DNA from: Pseudonocardia sp.
GTDB lineage: Bacteria > Actinomycetota > Actinomycetes > Mycobacteriales > Pseudonocardiaceae
Length of the DNA stretch: 33,205 nt
Direction: 5' to 3'
NCBI GenBank assembly: GCA_025465235.1
Contig: JAODNO010000002.1
Location: forward strand, 1 to 33,205
Part shown: positions 9,012 through 18,627 of the stretch, piece by piece
How the letters are laid out: each line of letters starts with the position of its first letter
How positions within the stretch are numbered: position 1 is the stretch's first letter
Position numbers and translations under genes: made by a program
Notes under the pieces: model-generated
What the model saw: the letters and a program-made list of their open reading frames with translations, nothing else
Told to the model about the DNA's origin: nothing
The model's database searches: none

Positions 9012-9818
9012 ATGAACCGGATCGCTCAGCCGCTGGACGCGGATGTGCTGCGCACGTCGCTCGTCGGGCCCTGGGCTCAGGTCGACGTCGTCGAACGCAC
9101 CGGATCCACCAATGCCGACCTGATGGCCGCCGCGGCGGCCGGCGCGCCCGACCGCACGGTGCTCGTTGCCGAGCACCAGGAGGCCGGTCGCGGCCGGCTC
9201 GCCCGCAGCTGGGTAGCCCCGCCCGGTTCCGGGATCACCGTCAGCGTCCTGTTCCGGCCGCAGGGCGTGCCGCCATCGCGCTTCGGCTGGCTGCCCCTTC
9301 TCGCCGGGCTTGCCACGCTCGACGCCGTCCGCGAGCTCACGGCTGCCCCGGCGGGTCTGAAGTGGCCCAACGACCTGCTGCTCGGCGCGGGGTCCCGCAA
9401 GGTGGCCGGGATTCTCGCGGAGGTTGCCGACCCCGGTCGCCCCGCCGTCGTCGTCGGCATCGGGCTGAACGTCGCCGCGTCGCCCCCCGACCAGCCCGGC
9501 GCTACGTCGCTGGCCGCGGAGGGCGGGCCTTCCGACCGCTCGACGGTGCTCGTCGCGCTGCTCACCCACCTCCGCGAGCGCGAGGCCTCGTGGCGCGAGG
9601 GCCGCGGTGACGCGGACGCCACACGGCTGCGAGCGGACTACCGCGCCGGGTGCGCCAGCCTGGGGTCAGAGGTGCGGGTAGAGCTCCCCGGCGGCACGGT
9701 GCTCACCGGTATCGCCGAGGACGTCGACCGGGACGGCCGGCTGCTGCTCCTCGACGCGGCGGGCCACCGGCGCGCCGTCGCGGCCGGCGATGTGGTGCAC
9801 CTGCGACCAGCCGACTGA
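9012..9818 (+). CDS. birA: Biotin--[acetyl-CoA-carboxylase] ligase
   Basis: ERTGSTNADLMAAAAAGAPDRTVLVAEHQEAGRGRLARSWVAPPGSGITVSVLFRP...LKWPNDLLLGAGSRKVAGILAEV...VVGIGLNV. Confidence 0.95.
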   Translation: MNRIAQPLDADVLRTSLVGPWAQVDVVERTGSTNADLMAAAAAGAPDRTVLVAEHQEAGRGRLARSWVAPPGSGITVSVLFRPQGVPPSRFGWLPLLAGLATLDAVRELTAAPAGLKWPNDLLLGAGSRKVAGILAEVADPGRPAVVVGIGLNVAASPPDQPGATSLAAEGGPSDRSTVLVALLTHLREREASWREGRGDADATRLRADYRAGCASLGSEVRVELPGGTVLTGIAEDVDRDGRLLLLDAAGHRRAVAAGDVVHLRPAD

Positions 9819-9834
9819 GCAGTACCGTGGACGT

Positions 9835-10323
9835 GTGACCTACCCGGACGAGCTCCTCGTCGAGGGCGAGCAGGTCGTCATGCACAAGCACCCGCACTGG
9901 AAGATGCTCGTCGTCCCGGTGCTGGCGCTGCTGCTCGTGGTCGGGGTCGGCACCTTCGTCGCCGCGCTGGTCCGCACCACGACCTGGGCGCCGTGGGCCT
10001 GGCTCGCGCTGGCCGTGGTCGGGCTCGGGCTCGTCGCCCGGCTCACCGTTGTGCCCGTCGTCCGCTGGCGCACCACGCATTTCGTCGTGACCAACCGCAG
10101 GGTGCTGGTGCGTGAAGGGTTGCTCTCGCGCCACGGCATCGACATCCCGATGCGCCGGATCAACAGCGTGCAGTTCCGGCACACGGTGTTCGAGCGGATC
10201 CTGGGCTGCGGCACGCTCGTGATCGAGTCGGCGTCGGATGAGCCGCTGGAGTTCGACGACGTCCCGGGCGTGCAGAAGGTGCACATGATGCTGTACGACG
10301 AGCTGGCCGACGCCCAGCCTTAG
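9835..10323 (+). CDS. PH domain-containing (bPH/DUF304-type) membrane protein
   Basis: GTG start; DELLVEGEQVVMHKHPHWKMLVVPVLALLLVV...FVVTNRRVLVREGLLSRHGIDIPMRRINSVQFRHTVFERILGCGTLVIESAS. Confidence 0.9.
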   Translation: MTYPDELLVEGEQVVMHKHPHWKMLVVPVLALLLVVGVGTFVAALVRTTTWAPWAWLALAVVGLGLVARLTVVPVVRWRTTHFVVTNRRVLVREGLLSRHGIDIPMRRINSVQFRHTVFERILGCGTLVIESASDEPLEFDDVPGVQKVHMMLYDELADAQP

Positions 10324-10585
10324 TCCCTCATTCACGGATGATCCTCCCATGCGGACTTTCCGGAACTGATGGCCGAAAAGGATGAATCGTCGGCTCGGCC
10401 TCCAGCGACATACCGAAATTCTGCCGTCGCCCGATCGATTATCGGCGGTCGTGCGACCGGATTCCGGTCTGTTTACGAGCGGTGGCGTTGACCGGCGACC
10501 GCGGCGCCCGCAAGCTGGGGTGATGCCGGCGGACGGTGGCGAGGAACGGGTGCGCGCGCGTGGACGAAGGGCCCCGGCCCTCCCG

Positions 10586-11503
10586 ATGGTGGTGCCCGAT
10601 CCCGCGCTCCCCGAGCACGTCGCGATCTACGAGGTCGGCCCGCGGGACGGGCTGCAGAACGAGTCGGCGGTGGTGCCCGTCGAGGTGAAGGCCGAGTTCC
10701 TGGACCGCCTCGCGGCCGCGGGCCTCCGGGTGCTCGAGGCCACCAGCTTCGTGCACCCGAGGTGGGTGCCCCAACTCGCCGACGCCGCCGACCTGCTGCA
10801 GCGGCTGGTGCGTGTCGACGGCGTCGACTACCCCGTGCTCGTGCCGAACGAGCGCGGGCTGGACCGCGCGCTGGCGGCCGGCGTGCAGCACGTGGCGATC
10901 TTCGCCAGCGCCACGGAGACCTTCGCGAAGCGGAATCTCAACCGCACCCTCGACGAGCAGTTCGCGATGTTCGCCCCGGTCGTCGACCGGGCGCTGGCGC
11001 AGGGGCTGCGGGTGCGCGGATACGTGTCGATGTGCTTCGGCGATCCGTGGGAGGGCCCGGTCGCGCCGGAACAGGTCGCTGCGGTAGGGCGCAGGCTCGT
11101 CGAGATGGGCTGTCACCAGCTCTCGCTGGGCGACACGATCGGCACCGGCACACCCGGCCACGTCGATGCCGTGCTCGACGCGTGCCTCGCAGGTGGGGTG
11201 CCGGTGCAGCAGATCGCCGTGCATTTCCACGACACCTACGGACAGGCGCTGGCCAACACGCTCGCCGCGCTGCGCCGCGGAGTCACCACCGTCGACGCGA
11301 GCGCGGGCGGACTCGGCGGCTGCCCGTACGCGGAGTCCGCCACCGGCAACCTGGCCACCGAAGACCTCGTCTGGATGCTCGACGGACTGGGCATCCGGCA
11401 CGGCGTGGACCTCGACGCGCTCGTCGCCACGAGCACCTGGATGGCAGGCCAGCTCGGCAGGCCGTCCCCGTCGAACGTGGTGCGGGCATTGGGCCGGACC
11501 TGA
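10586..11503 (+). CDS. Hydroxymethylglutaryl-CoA lyase family protein
   Basis: HVAIYEVGPRDGLQNESAVVPVEVKAEFLDRLAAAGLRVLEATSFVHPRWVPQLADA...VHFHDTYGQALANTLAALRRGVTTVDASAGGLGGCPYAESATGNLATEDLVWML. Start codon uncertain. Confidence 0.93.
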   Translation: MVVPDPALPEHVAIYEVGPRDGLQNESAVVPVEVKAEFLDRLAAAGLRVLEATSFVHPRWVPQLADAADLLQRLVRVDGVDYPVLVPNERGLDRALAAGVQHVAIFASATETFAKRNLNRTLDEQFAMFAPVVDRALAQGLRVRGYVSMCFGDPWEGPVAPEQVAAVGRRLVEMGCHQLSLGDTIGTGTPGHVDAVLDACLAGGVPVQQIAVHFHDTYGQALANTLAALRRGVTTVDASAGGLGGCPYAESATGNLATEDLVWMLDGLGIRHGVDLDALVATSTWMAGQLGRPSPSNVVRALGRT

Positions 11504-11577
11504 CCGAACAGGGGGGTGCCGGTGAGCGCCCCCATTGCCTACGGTCGAGAGAACCTCATCGACGAGTGGAGTTAATT

Positions 11578-12747
11578 GTGACACGACTGCGTTTCGGTAT
11601 TTTCCTCGCCCCGTTCCACCCCGCGGGCGAGAACCCGACCAGCGCGCTACAGCGTGATCTGAAGCTGATCGAGCATCTCGACCACCTCGGCTACGACGAG
11701 GCGTGGATCGGCGAGCACCACTCGGCCGGCTCGGAGATCATCGCCTCGCCGGAGATCTTCATCGCCGCCGCCGCCGAGCGCACCAGGAACATCAGGCTCG
11801 GCACCGGCGTGACGTCGCTGAGCTATCACAACCCGTTGTGGGTGGCCGAGCGGATGGTGCTGCTCGACCACCTCACGCGCGGCCGCGTCATGCTCGGGGT
11901 CGGACCGGGCTCGCTGCCCACCGACTCCGCGATGATCGGCCTGAACCCGACCGACACCCGCGAACTGCTCGAGGAGAACCTCGACATCGTCATGCGGCTG
12001 CTGCGCGGCGACGAACCGGTGAACGCGCAGACGCGCACGCACGCGCTGATCGACGCCCGGCTGCACCTGCGCCCGTACTCCGACCCGCTGTTCGACGTCG
12101 CGGTCGCGGCGGTCGCGTCGCCGACCGGGCCTCGCCTCGCCGGTCGGCACGGCATCGGCCTGCTCTCCATCGGCGCCACCCTGACCCGGGAGGGCTTCGA
12201 TGCGCTGGCACACCACTGGACCGTCATGGAGGAACGTGCGGCGACGCACGGCACGGTCGTCGATCGACTGAAGTGGCGCCTTGTCGGCCTCATGCACATC
12301 GCCGAGACCCGCGAGCAGGCGTACAAGGATGTCGAGTACGGCATCGAGCAGTGGTTCCGCTACTTCCAGAAGGTGGCGGCCTTCCCGCAGATGGCGGTGG
12401 AGGGCGGCGACATCCGGGAGATGATCGACTACGTCAACGAGGCGGGCATCGGGGCGATCGGCACGCCGGACGACGCCACCGCACAGGTGCAGAAGCTCGT
12501 CGCCCAGTCGGGTGGTTTCGGCGCGATGCTGCTGCTGGCGCACGAGTGGGCCAACCCGGAGGCGACGCGGCGGTCCTACGAGCTCATCGCCCAGCACGTC
12601 ATGCCGCAGTTCCAGGGCCAGGCGCAGGCCACGCTCGACGCCAAGGCGCGTGCTACCGAGACCCGCTCCGGGCACGCCGAGCAGCAGAACGCCGCCGTCG
12701 CCCACATGACCGAGAAGTACCAGAAGGAGCTCGCCGACCGGGGATGA
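11578..12747 (+). CDS. LLM class flavin-dependent oxidoreductase (luciferase-like)
   Basis: VTRLRFGIFLAPFHPAGENPTSALQRDLKLIEHLDHLGYDEAWIGEHHSAGSEIIASPEIFIAAAAERTRNIRLGTGVTSLSYHNPLWVAERMVLLDHLTRGR. Confidence 0.94.
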   Translation: MTRLRFGIFLAPFHPAGENPTSALQRDLKLIEHLDHLGYDEAWIGEHHSAGSEIIASPEIFIAAAAERTRNIRLGTGVTSLSYHNPLWVAERMVLLDHLTRGRVMLGVGPGSLPTDSAMIGLNPTDTRELLEENLDIVMRLLRGDEPVNAQTRTHALIDARLHLRPYSDPLFDVAVAAVASPTGPRLAGRHGIGLLSIGATLTREGFDALAHHWTVMEERAATHGTVVDRLKWRLVGLMHIAETREQAYKDVEYGIEQWFRYFQKVAAFPQMAVEGGDIREMIDYVNEAGIGAIGTPDDATAQVQKLVAQSGGFGAMLLLAHEWANPEATRRSYELIAQHVMPQFQGQAQATLDAKARATETRSGHAEQQNAAVAHMTEKYQKELADRG

Positions 12748-12763
12748 GTTGTTCAGCGCGCTC

Positions 12764-13213
12764 CTATACCGCGTCGCGCGTCGCGAACATCCCCGTGAAC
12801 GTGCTGCGGTAGACGAGCTCGTCGCCCCGGTGCAGGAATGCCCGCAGCCGCACCAGCCCAAGGCCGGGACGGCTGCGGGAGCGCCTCGCCTCGAGCACTT
12901 CCATGGACGCGCGCAGCTCGTCCCCGGCGAAGACGGGCGCAGGCCACCGGATCTCCTCGCCGCCGGGAGAGCCCACGGACGCGGAGCGGGCCAGCACGCT
13001 GTCGACGTAGGCGCGCATCCACAGCCCGGCGGTGAACCAGCCGGACGCCGCCAGGCCACCGAAGATCGAGGCCGCGCCCGCGTCGTCGTCGACGTGGAAC
13101 GGCTGCGGGTCGAACCGACGGGCGAACGCCACCATCTCGTCCCCGTCCACGACCGTCGTGCCCATGTCGAAGCACCGGCCCGGGGTGAAGTCCTCATACG
13201 TGAGCTCGATCAC
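12764..13213 (-). CDS. MaoC family dehydratase
   Basis: VIELTYEDFTPGRCFDMGTTVVDGDEMVAFARRFDPQPFHVDDDAGAASIFGGLAASGWFTAGLWMRAYVDSVL (hot-dog fold hydratase motif). Confidence 0.92.
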   Translation of the reverse strand: MIELTYEDFTPGRCFDMGTTVVDGDEMVAFARRFDPQPFHVDDDAGAASIFGGLAASGWFTAGLWMRAYVDSVLARSASVGSPGGEEIRWPAPVFAGDELRASMEVLEARRSRSRPGLGLVRLRAFLHRGDELVYRSTFTGMFATRDAV

Positions 13214-13223
13214 GGGATGTGTC

Positions 13224-14003
13224 CTACCGTCCGATGATGGCCAGCGCGGCGTCGTGCACCCCGCCGTTCGAGGAGAGCCCATCGCCACCGGCGAACGTCG
13301 CCACGCCGCCGAGGTCGGTCATGGCGCCACCCGCCTCGGTGAGGATCGGCATCAGCGCGGCCAGGTCCCACGTGCTCGCGAGCACGTCGACGGCGATGTC
13401 GAGCACGCCCTCGGCCACCAGGCAGTGCTGCCAGAAGTCACCGAAGGCACGGCTCTCCCAGCACGCGTCGACGAGCCGCAGATAGTGCTCGCGGCGCCCG
13501 AGCCCCGCGAAGGTCTGGATGTCCGTGGTGGACACGTAGGCGTCGGCCAGGTCGGTGACGCCGGAGACGTCGATCCGTCGCGGTTCCCCGCCTGGGGTGT
13601 CGCTGGTCCAGGCACCGGCGCCGCGGGCGGCCCACCACCGCCTGCCCAGCGCGGGAGCACTCGCGACCCCGACCACGGGCTCGCCGTCCACGATCAGGGC
13701 GATCAGGCTGGCCCAGACCGGCATGCCGCGCGAGAAGTTCTTCGTGCCGTCGATCGGATCCAGCACCCAGCCGCGGCCTGACTCCGGCACGTCCCCCCCG
13801 CGCTCCTCGCCGAGGACCGCGTCGTCGGGGCGCTCGGTGGAGAGGGTTCGGCGGATCGCGTCCTCGGCCGCTGTGTCCGCGTCCGTGACCGGGGTGCGGT
13901 CGGGCTTGCGGGTCACCCTCAGGTCGGCCGCGCGGAACCGGTCGAGGGTGATCGCGTCCGCGGTGTCGGCGAGACGCAGGGCGAGCTCGAGATCGCTGTC
14001 CAC
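13224..14003 (-). CDS. hisN: Inositol monophosphatase-family / histidinol-phosphatase
   Basis: RKPDRTPVTDADTAAEDAIRRTL...VLGEERGG...GWVLDPIDGTKNFSRGMPVWASLIALIVDGEPVVGVASAP...SSNGGVHDAALAIIGR. Confidence 0.9.
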   Translation of the reverse strand: MDSDLELALRLADTADAITLDRFRAADLRVTRKPDRTPVTDADTAAEDAIRRTLSTERPDDAVLGEERGGDVPESGRGWVLDPIDGTKNFSRGMPVWASLIALIVDGEPVVGVASAPALGRRWWAARGAGAWTSDTPGGEPRRIDVSGVTDLADAYVSTTDIQTFAGLGRREHYLRLVDACWESRAFGDFWQHCLVAEGVLDIAVDVLASTWDLAALMPILTEAGGAMTDLGGVATFAGGDGLSSNGGVHDAALAIIGR

Positions 14004-14017
14004 GTGACGAGCCTGCC

Positions 14018-14140
14018 TCACCCGCCCGCGACGCCCTCGATCCGCTCCCACCGCAGATCGGCGTGACCGTTGTGCCGGTCGCACAGGATACGGACCTCGG
14101 CGACCATGTGTGGCTCGGACGTGCGGGGGTCGTCGGTCAC
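14018..14140 (-). CDS. Possible 40-aa small protein
   Basis: GTG..TGA frame: VTDDPRTSEPHMVAEVRILCDRHNGHADLRWERIEGVAGG; absent from the ORF track (below size cutoff). Weak RBS. Confidence 0.3.
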   Translation of the reverse strand: MTDDPRTSEPHMVAEVRILCDRHNGHADLRWERIEGVAGG

Positions 14141-14186
14141 ACCTCGATTCTGGGTCGGCCGTTCAAGAGACGCCTAGACTGCGGGT

Positions 14187-14843
14187 GTGACCACCGTCCT
14201 GTTAGCCGAGGACGACGCCGCTATCGCGGAGCCTTTGTCGCGCGCACTGCAGCGCGAGGGTTACGAGGTGGACGTCGCCGTCGACGGCGACGCCGCACTG
14301 GAACGAGTCCGGCGCGGGCACGTCGACCTGCTCGTCCTCGATCTTGGCCTGCCCGGGATGGACGGCCTGGAGGTGTGCCGCCGCGTGCGGCTGGACGCCC
14401 CCGACCTGCCCGTTCTGATGCTCACCGCGCGCACCGACGAGGTCGACTTCGTCGTCGGCCTTGATGCGGGCGCCGACGACTACGTGGGCAAGCCTTTCCG
14501 GCTTGCCGAGCTGCTCGCCAGGGTGCGGGCGCTGCTGCGTCGGCTCACCCCCGAATCGGTGGAGGTCGGCGGGGTCCGCATGGAGCTGTCGGGCCGGCGG
14601 GTGTTGGTCGACGGCGCCGAGGTCGGCCTCGCGAACAAGGAGTTCGAGCTGCTGCGCGTGCTGCTGCTGCGTGCCGGCCAGGTCGTGACCCGCGATGAGA
14701 TCCTGCGGGAAGTCTGGAACGACCCGGACATGAAGACGTCCAAGACGCTGGACATGCACATGTCCTGGCTGCGCCGCAAGATCGGCGGTGAGCGGCGGAT
14801 CGCGACCGTGCGCGGCGTCGGTTTCCGCTTCAACCACGACTGA
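14187..14843 (+). CDS. OmpR-family response regulator
   Basis: TVLLAEDDAAIAEPLSRALQREGYEVDVAVDG...DLLVLDLGLPGMDGLEVCRRVR...VGKPFRLAELLARVRALLRR; winged-helix DEILREVWNDPDMKTSKTLDMHMSWLRRKIGG. Confidence 0.96.
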   Translation: MTTVLLAEDDAAIAEPLSRALQREGYEVDVAVDGDAALERVRRGHVDLLVLDLGLPGMDGLEVCRRVRLDAPDLPVLMLTARTDEVDFVVGLDAGADDYVGKPFRLAELLARVRALLRRLTPESVEVGGVRMELSGRRVLVDGAEVGLANKEFELLRVLLLRAGQVVTRDEILREVWNDPDMKTSKTLDMHMSWLRRKIGGERRIATVRGVGFRFNHD

Positions 14844-14855
14844 TCGGTCTGTCGC

Positions 14856-16142
14856 TTGCGCCGCCGGATCCTGCAGTCGACTCTGCTCGTTGTTGCCATC
14901 ACCGCCCTCGTGCTCGGCGGGCCGCTCACCATCACCACCTGGCGGCTCGTCGAGGATTTCACCCGCGGTGAGCTCACCTCGAGCCTGGAGCGGGTGGCCG
15001 GGCGGCTGGACGCCATGGCCGGCCCGAACGGGGTCGACCCCGCCCAGATCGACATGAGAGCGCTCGAGCTCGCCATACCGGCAGGCGGCCGGCTTGTTCT
15101 GAAGCTGCCCGGCCAGGCGCCGGACGTGATCGGGCCTGACGTGGGCGCGAACCCGGTGTCGGAGACGATCCCCTTCGGACCCGGCGGGTCGATCACGCTC
15201 GAGGAGCCCCACCTGGTCCTGCGCGCCGAGCAGGTGCAGGTCACGCTCGTCGTCGCGCTGCTGGTGGTGCTCTCGGTGGCCACCGGGGCGGTGGTCGCCA
15301 CCGTGACGGCCCGTCGCCTGGCCGAGCCGCTTCGCGGCGTCGCCGACCGGGCCGCCCGCCTCGGCGCAGGCGACTTTCGCTCCGCGCCGGAGCGGCACGG
15401 CATCCCGGAGTTGGACCGCGTCTCCGACGTCCTCGACACCTCGGCTGCGGCGCTGGCGGAGCTGGTCCAGCGCGAACGCGCGCTGGTCGGTGACGTGTCG
15501 CACCAGCTGCGGAGCCGGTTGACGGCACTGCAACTGCGGCTCGACGAGCTGGCCGCGCACCCCGACCCGAGCACCCGCCGGGAGGCCCTCGCCGCGCTGG
15601 AACAGGCCGAGCGGCTCTCCGGAGTTCTCGATGAACTGCTCGAGGCTGCGCGGGCCGCTCGGGCGGCAGGGGCGCAGCTTCAGGACCTTCGCGAGGGACT
15701 GAGCACCGTGGCCGACGAATGGCGCCCCGCGCTACGTGCCGCTGGGCGGTCGCTGAAGGTGCGCGTGCCGGCCGGGCTGCTGGCCAGGGTCACACCGACC
15801 CGGATCCGGGAGGCGGTCGGGGCGCTGGTCGAGAACGCGATCCAGCACGGCGCCGGCACGGTCACGCTCAGCGCGCGGGCCACGGAGAACAGCCTGCTTA
15901 TCGAGGTCAGCGACGCGGGATCGGGCGTGCCGGAGGAGCTGGTGCCGCACGTGTTCGACCGTGGGGTGTCCGTGGGGTCCTCGACCGGTCTGGGGCTGGC
16001 GCTGGCTCGCGCGCTCGTCGAGGCCGACGGCGGACGGCTGGAGCTGTCCCGGGCCCGGCCGCCGATGTTCACGATCTTCCTGCCGATCGCGCGGGCAGAC
16101 GACGTCGTGGGGCTCCCCCGCCCGGTGACCTCGCCGCGGTGA
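14856..16142 (+). CDS. Sensor histidine kinase (HAMP + HisKA + HATPase_c)
   Basis: N-terminal TM, second TM LLVVLSVATGAVVATVTARRLAEPLRGV, RALVGDVSHQLRSRLTALQLRL (H box), VENAIQHG (N box), DAGSGVPEELVPHVFDRG (G box). Confidence 0.95.
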   Translation: MRRRILQSTLLVVAITALVLGGPLTITTWRLVEDFTRGELTSSLERVAGRLDAMAGPNGVDPAQIDMRALELAIPAGGRLVLKLPGQAPDVIGPDVGANPVSETIPFGPGGSITLEEPHLVLRAEQVQVTLVVALLVVLSVATGAVVATVTARRLAEPLRGVADRAARLGAGDFRSAPERHGIPELDRVSDVLDTSAAALAELVQRERALVGDVSHQLRSRLTALQLRLDELAAHPDPSTRREALAALEQAERLSGVLDELLEAARAARAAGAQLQDLREGLSTVADEWRPALRAAGRSLKVRVPAGLLARVTPTRIREAVGALVENAIQHGAGTVTLSARATENSLLIEVSDAGSGVPEELVPHVFDRGVSVGSSTGLGLALARALVEADGGRLELSRARPPMFTIFLPIARADDVVGLPRPVTSPR

Positions 16143-16152
16143 GCCGCGCCGC

Positions 16153-16662
16153 TCAGCCCGTCGGAACCTGCGTGCGCGCGTTCTCGTCGGGGAAGACGAA
16201 CCGGCGGAACGCCCACCAGCGGAAAGCCATGCCGACCAGCACCCCGATGATCTGACCGCTCACGAAGTCGGCAATCTCCTGCGTGAGAAGGCTCACGCCG
16301 GGCACCTTGAGGTCGAGGATGTAGCGCGATATCGCCAGCGGGGCCGTGTAGACCGCCACGCCGACACCGCTGATGACGAAGAACAGTGCGGCCTCATGAT
16401 GGCGGTCCCGGCCGCCGCGGGTGCGGAATGACCACTCGCGGTTGAGCACATAGGACACGATCGTCGCCACCAGCACGGAGATGACCTTCGCCGTGAGCGG
16501 CTTGTCGCTGAGCACCGTGCCCTTGAGGAACAGGAATATCACGGTGTCGATCACCCAGGTGGTGCCGCCGACCACGGCGAACTTGACGAGCTCGCGGTGT
16601 TTGACGGCAACGTCCCGGTAAGGCTGGGGAATGGCTGCCAGCACCGATTCGACCAAGGGCAC
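16153..16662 (-). CDS. GtrA family protein
   Basis: LVKFAVVGGTTWVIDTVIFLFLKGTVLSDKPLTAKVISVLVATIVSYVLNREWSFRTRGG...FVSGQIIGVLVGMAFRWWAFRRFVF. Confidence 0.93.
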   Translation of the reverse strand: MPLVESVLAAIPQPYRDVAVKHRELVKFAVVGGTTWVIDTVIFLFLKGTVLSDKPLTAKVISVLVATIVSYVLNREWSFRTRGGRDRHHEAALFFVISGVGVAVYTAPLAISRYILDLKVPGVSLLTQEIADFVSGQIIGVLVGMAFRWWAFRRFVFPDENARTQVPTG

Positions 16663-16719
16663 CTGGTCGATCGTGCCAGACGCCGACCGGGACGCCCCCG
16701 CAGGTAGGCTGCCCGCATC

Positions 16720-17934
16720 GTGGACGCGTCCTCTTCCAGCCCCCTTCCCGTCGTCGGCATGATCGGTGCCGGGCAGCTGGCCCGCATGACCCACCAGGCC
16801 GCCATCGCCCTCGGCCAGTCGCTTCGCGTGCTCGCGGAGCACCCCTCCGACCCGGCCGCGCTGGTCTGCGCCGACGTGAGTCCCGGGGCGGCCGCCGACC
16901 TGTCGGCGCTCCGCCAGTTCGCGCGCGGGTGCGCCGTGGTCACCTTCGACCACGAGCAGGTGCCGCAGGAGAACCTGCGCGCGCTCGTCGGCGCGGGAGT
17001 GACCGTCCACCCGCATCCGGACGCGCTGCTGCACGCGCAGGACAAGCTGGTGATGCGGCGCAGGCTTGCCGGGCTCGGCACCGCCGCGCCGCAGTTCGCG
17101 GAGGTGCGCGACGTCGACGACGTCGAGCGCTTCGGCGCCGAGCACGGGTGGCCCGTGGTGCTCAAGGCCGTCCGCGGCGGGTACGACGGGCGCGGCGTCT
17201 GGATGCTCGACTCTCCGGATCCAGCGCTGGTCGCCGAGCTGCTGGGGGCCGGCATGCCGCTGATGGTCGAGGAGGCCGTGCCGATGCGGCGGGAGCTGGC
17301 CGCGCTCGTCGCGCGGTCGCCGCACGGGCAGGCGGCGGTGTGGCCGGTGGTGGAGACGGTGCAGGAGGACGGCCAGTGCGTGCAGGTGCTGGCGCCCGCA
17401 CCCGGCCTCGACGAGGCCGTGGCCCTCTCGGCGCAGGAGCTCGCCCTGCGCATCGCGGCCGAGCTGGGCGTCACGGGCCTCCTGGCCGTGGAGCTGTTCG
17501 AGCGTACCGACGGGGTCCTGGTCGTCAACGAGCTCGCCATGCGCCCGCACAACTCCGGGCACTGGACGATCGAGGGCTCGCGCACGTCGCAGTTCGAGCA
17601 GCACCTGCGGGCGGTGCTCGACTACCCGCTCGGCGCGACAACGCCCACCGCGCCCGCCGTGGTGATGGCCAACGTGCTGGGGGCCGCGCATCCGCCCGCG
17701 ATGGCCATGGACGAACGGCTGCACCACCTCTTTGCCCGGTTCCCCGACGTCAAGGTGCACCTGTACGGCAAGACGGAACGGCCCGCCCGCAAGGTCGGGC
17801 ACGTGACGGTGCTCGGCGCCGACATGGCTGACGTGCGCAAGCGCGCCACACTCGCCGCGGAGTGGCTCTCGGCGGGCGTGTGGTCCGACGGCTGGTCTCC
17901 GCACACGGGGGTGTTGGAGGTGGCGCATGTCTGA
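16720..17934 (+). CDS. purK: 5-(carboxyamino)imidazole ribonucleotide synthase
   Basis: [30 protein letters not shown]...[18 protein letters not shown]...[34 protein letters not shown]. Confidence 0.96.
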   Translation: MDASSSSPLPVVGMIGAGQLARMTHQAAIALGQSLRVLAEHPSDPAALVCADVSPGAAADLSALRQFARGCAVVTFDHEQVPQENLRALVGAGVTVHPHPDALLHAQDKLVMRRRLAGLGTAAPQFAEVRDVDDVERFGAEHGWPVVLKAVRGGYDGRGVWMLDSPDPALVAELLGAGMPLMVEEAVPMRRELAALVARSPHGQAAVWPVVETVQEDGQCVQVLAPAPGLDEAVALSAQELALRIAAELGVTGLLAVELFERTDGVLVVNELAMRPHNSGHWTIEGSRTSQFEQHLRAVLDYPLGATTPTAPAVVMANVLGAAHPPAMAMDERLHHLFARFPDVKVHLYGKTERPARKVGHVTVLGADMADVRKRATLAAEWLSAGVWSDGWSPHTGVLEVAHV

Positions 17935-18439
17935 CGTGCCCGTCCCGCTCGTCGGCGTGATCATGGGCAGCGACTCGGACTGGCCGGTGATGGAGGCCGC
18001 TGCCGGTGCTCTCGCTGAGTTCGACGTGCCCTACGAGGTGGGTGTGTACTCGGCGCATCGCACCCCGCAGCGCATGCTCGACTACGCGACAGGCGCGGCC
18101 GGGCGCGGGCTGCGGGTGGTGATCGCCGGCGCCGGTGGTGCCGCGCACCTGCCCGGGATGGTCGCCGCGGCCACGCCGTTGCCGGTGATCGGGGTGCCGG
18201 TGCCACTCGCCCGGCTCGACGGGCTGGACTCGCTGCTGTCGATCGTGCAGATGCCCGCTGGGGTTCCGGTGGCCACGGTGGCGGTGGGCGGCGCGCGCAA
18301 CGCGGGCCTGCTGGCCGTCCGGATCCTGGCGGCCGGAGACCCGTCGTTGCTGGACCGGATGGAGCGGTTTCAGGCCGACCTGGCGGAGTCCGTGCTCGCC
18401 AAGGACGCGGCGCTCCGCGCTGCCGCGGCGGAGCGCTGA
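17927..18439 (+). CDS. purE: 5-(carboxyamino)imidazole ribonucleotide mutase
   Basis: [86 protein letters not shown]; 8-nt overlap with purK. Confidence 0.96.
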   Translation: MSDVPVPLVGVIMGSDSDWPVMEAAAGALAEFDVPYEVGVYSAHRTPQRMLDYATGAAGRGLRVVIAGAGGAAHLPGMVAAATPLPVIGVPVPLARLDGLDSLLSIVQMPAGVPVATVAVGGARNAGLLAVRILAAGDPSLLDRMERFQADLAESVLAKDAALRAAAAER

Positions 18440-18518
18440 GGATCACCGAAAATCGCGTGGCGCCCTGCTGCTCTCCCGTCGTAATGTGGCGGTACACGTG
18501 AGAGGAGGTGGTCCAGCG

Positions 18519-18557
18519 TTGATTAGCTACAGGACTCGTGAGGTGGCTGTCCGCTAG
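18519..18557 (+). CDS. Candidate 12-aa micropeptide (L/M)ISYRTREVAVR
   Basis: TTG ATT AGC TAC AGG ACT CGT GAG GTG GCT GTC CGC TAG, preceded by AGGAGGTGGTCCAGC (18503-18517), near-complementary over 15 nt to the conserved 16S rRNA 3' end (GCUGGAUCACCUCCU) with one position a G-U wobble. Confidence 0.5.
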   Translation: MISYRTREVAVR

Positions 18558-18605
18558 CACCACAGGACACGTTCTCCGACGGCCAAGTGGAAGCCGGTGT
18601 GGTGC
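18557..18605 (+). ncRNA. Predicted hairpin immediately following the micropeptide stop
   Basis: 8-bp perfect arms GCACCACA (18557-18564) / TGTGGTGC (18598-18605), inner CGGC/GCCG (18580-18583/18593-18596). Confidence 0.45.
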
Positions 18606-18627
18606 CGGCGAATTCCAGGCAGTCACC

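Noticed and set aside
11647-13197. Minus-strand 516-aa ORF
   Set aside because: Antisense to the LLM oxidoreductase and out of frame with MaoC.
16140-16155. TGAGC-CGCGCC-GCTCA inverted repeat between the histidine kinase and GtrA as a terminator
   Set aside because: Only 5 bp, largely generated by the two convergent stop codons; too weak to call.
18501-18520. GAGGTGGTCC resemblance to a T-box element
   Set aside because: Lacks the T-box core (AGGGTGGWACCGCG) and the stem I/specifier layout; better explained as an extended anti-16S Shine-Dalgarno.
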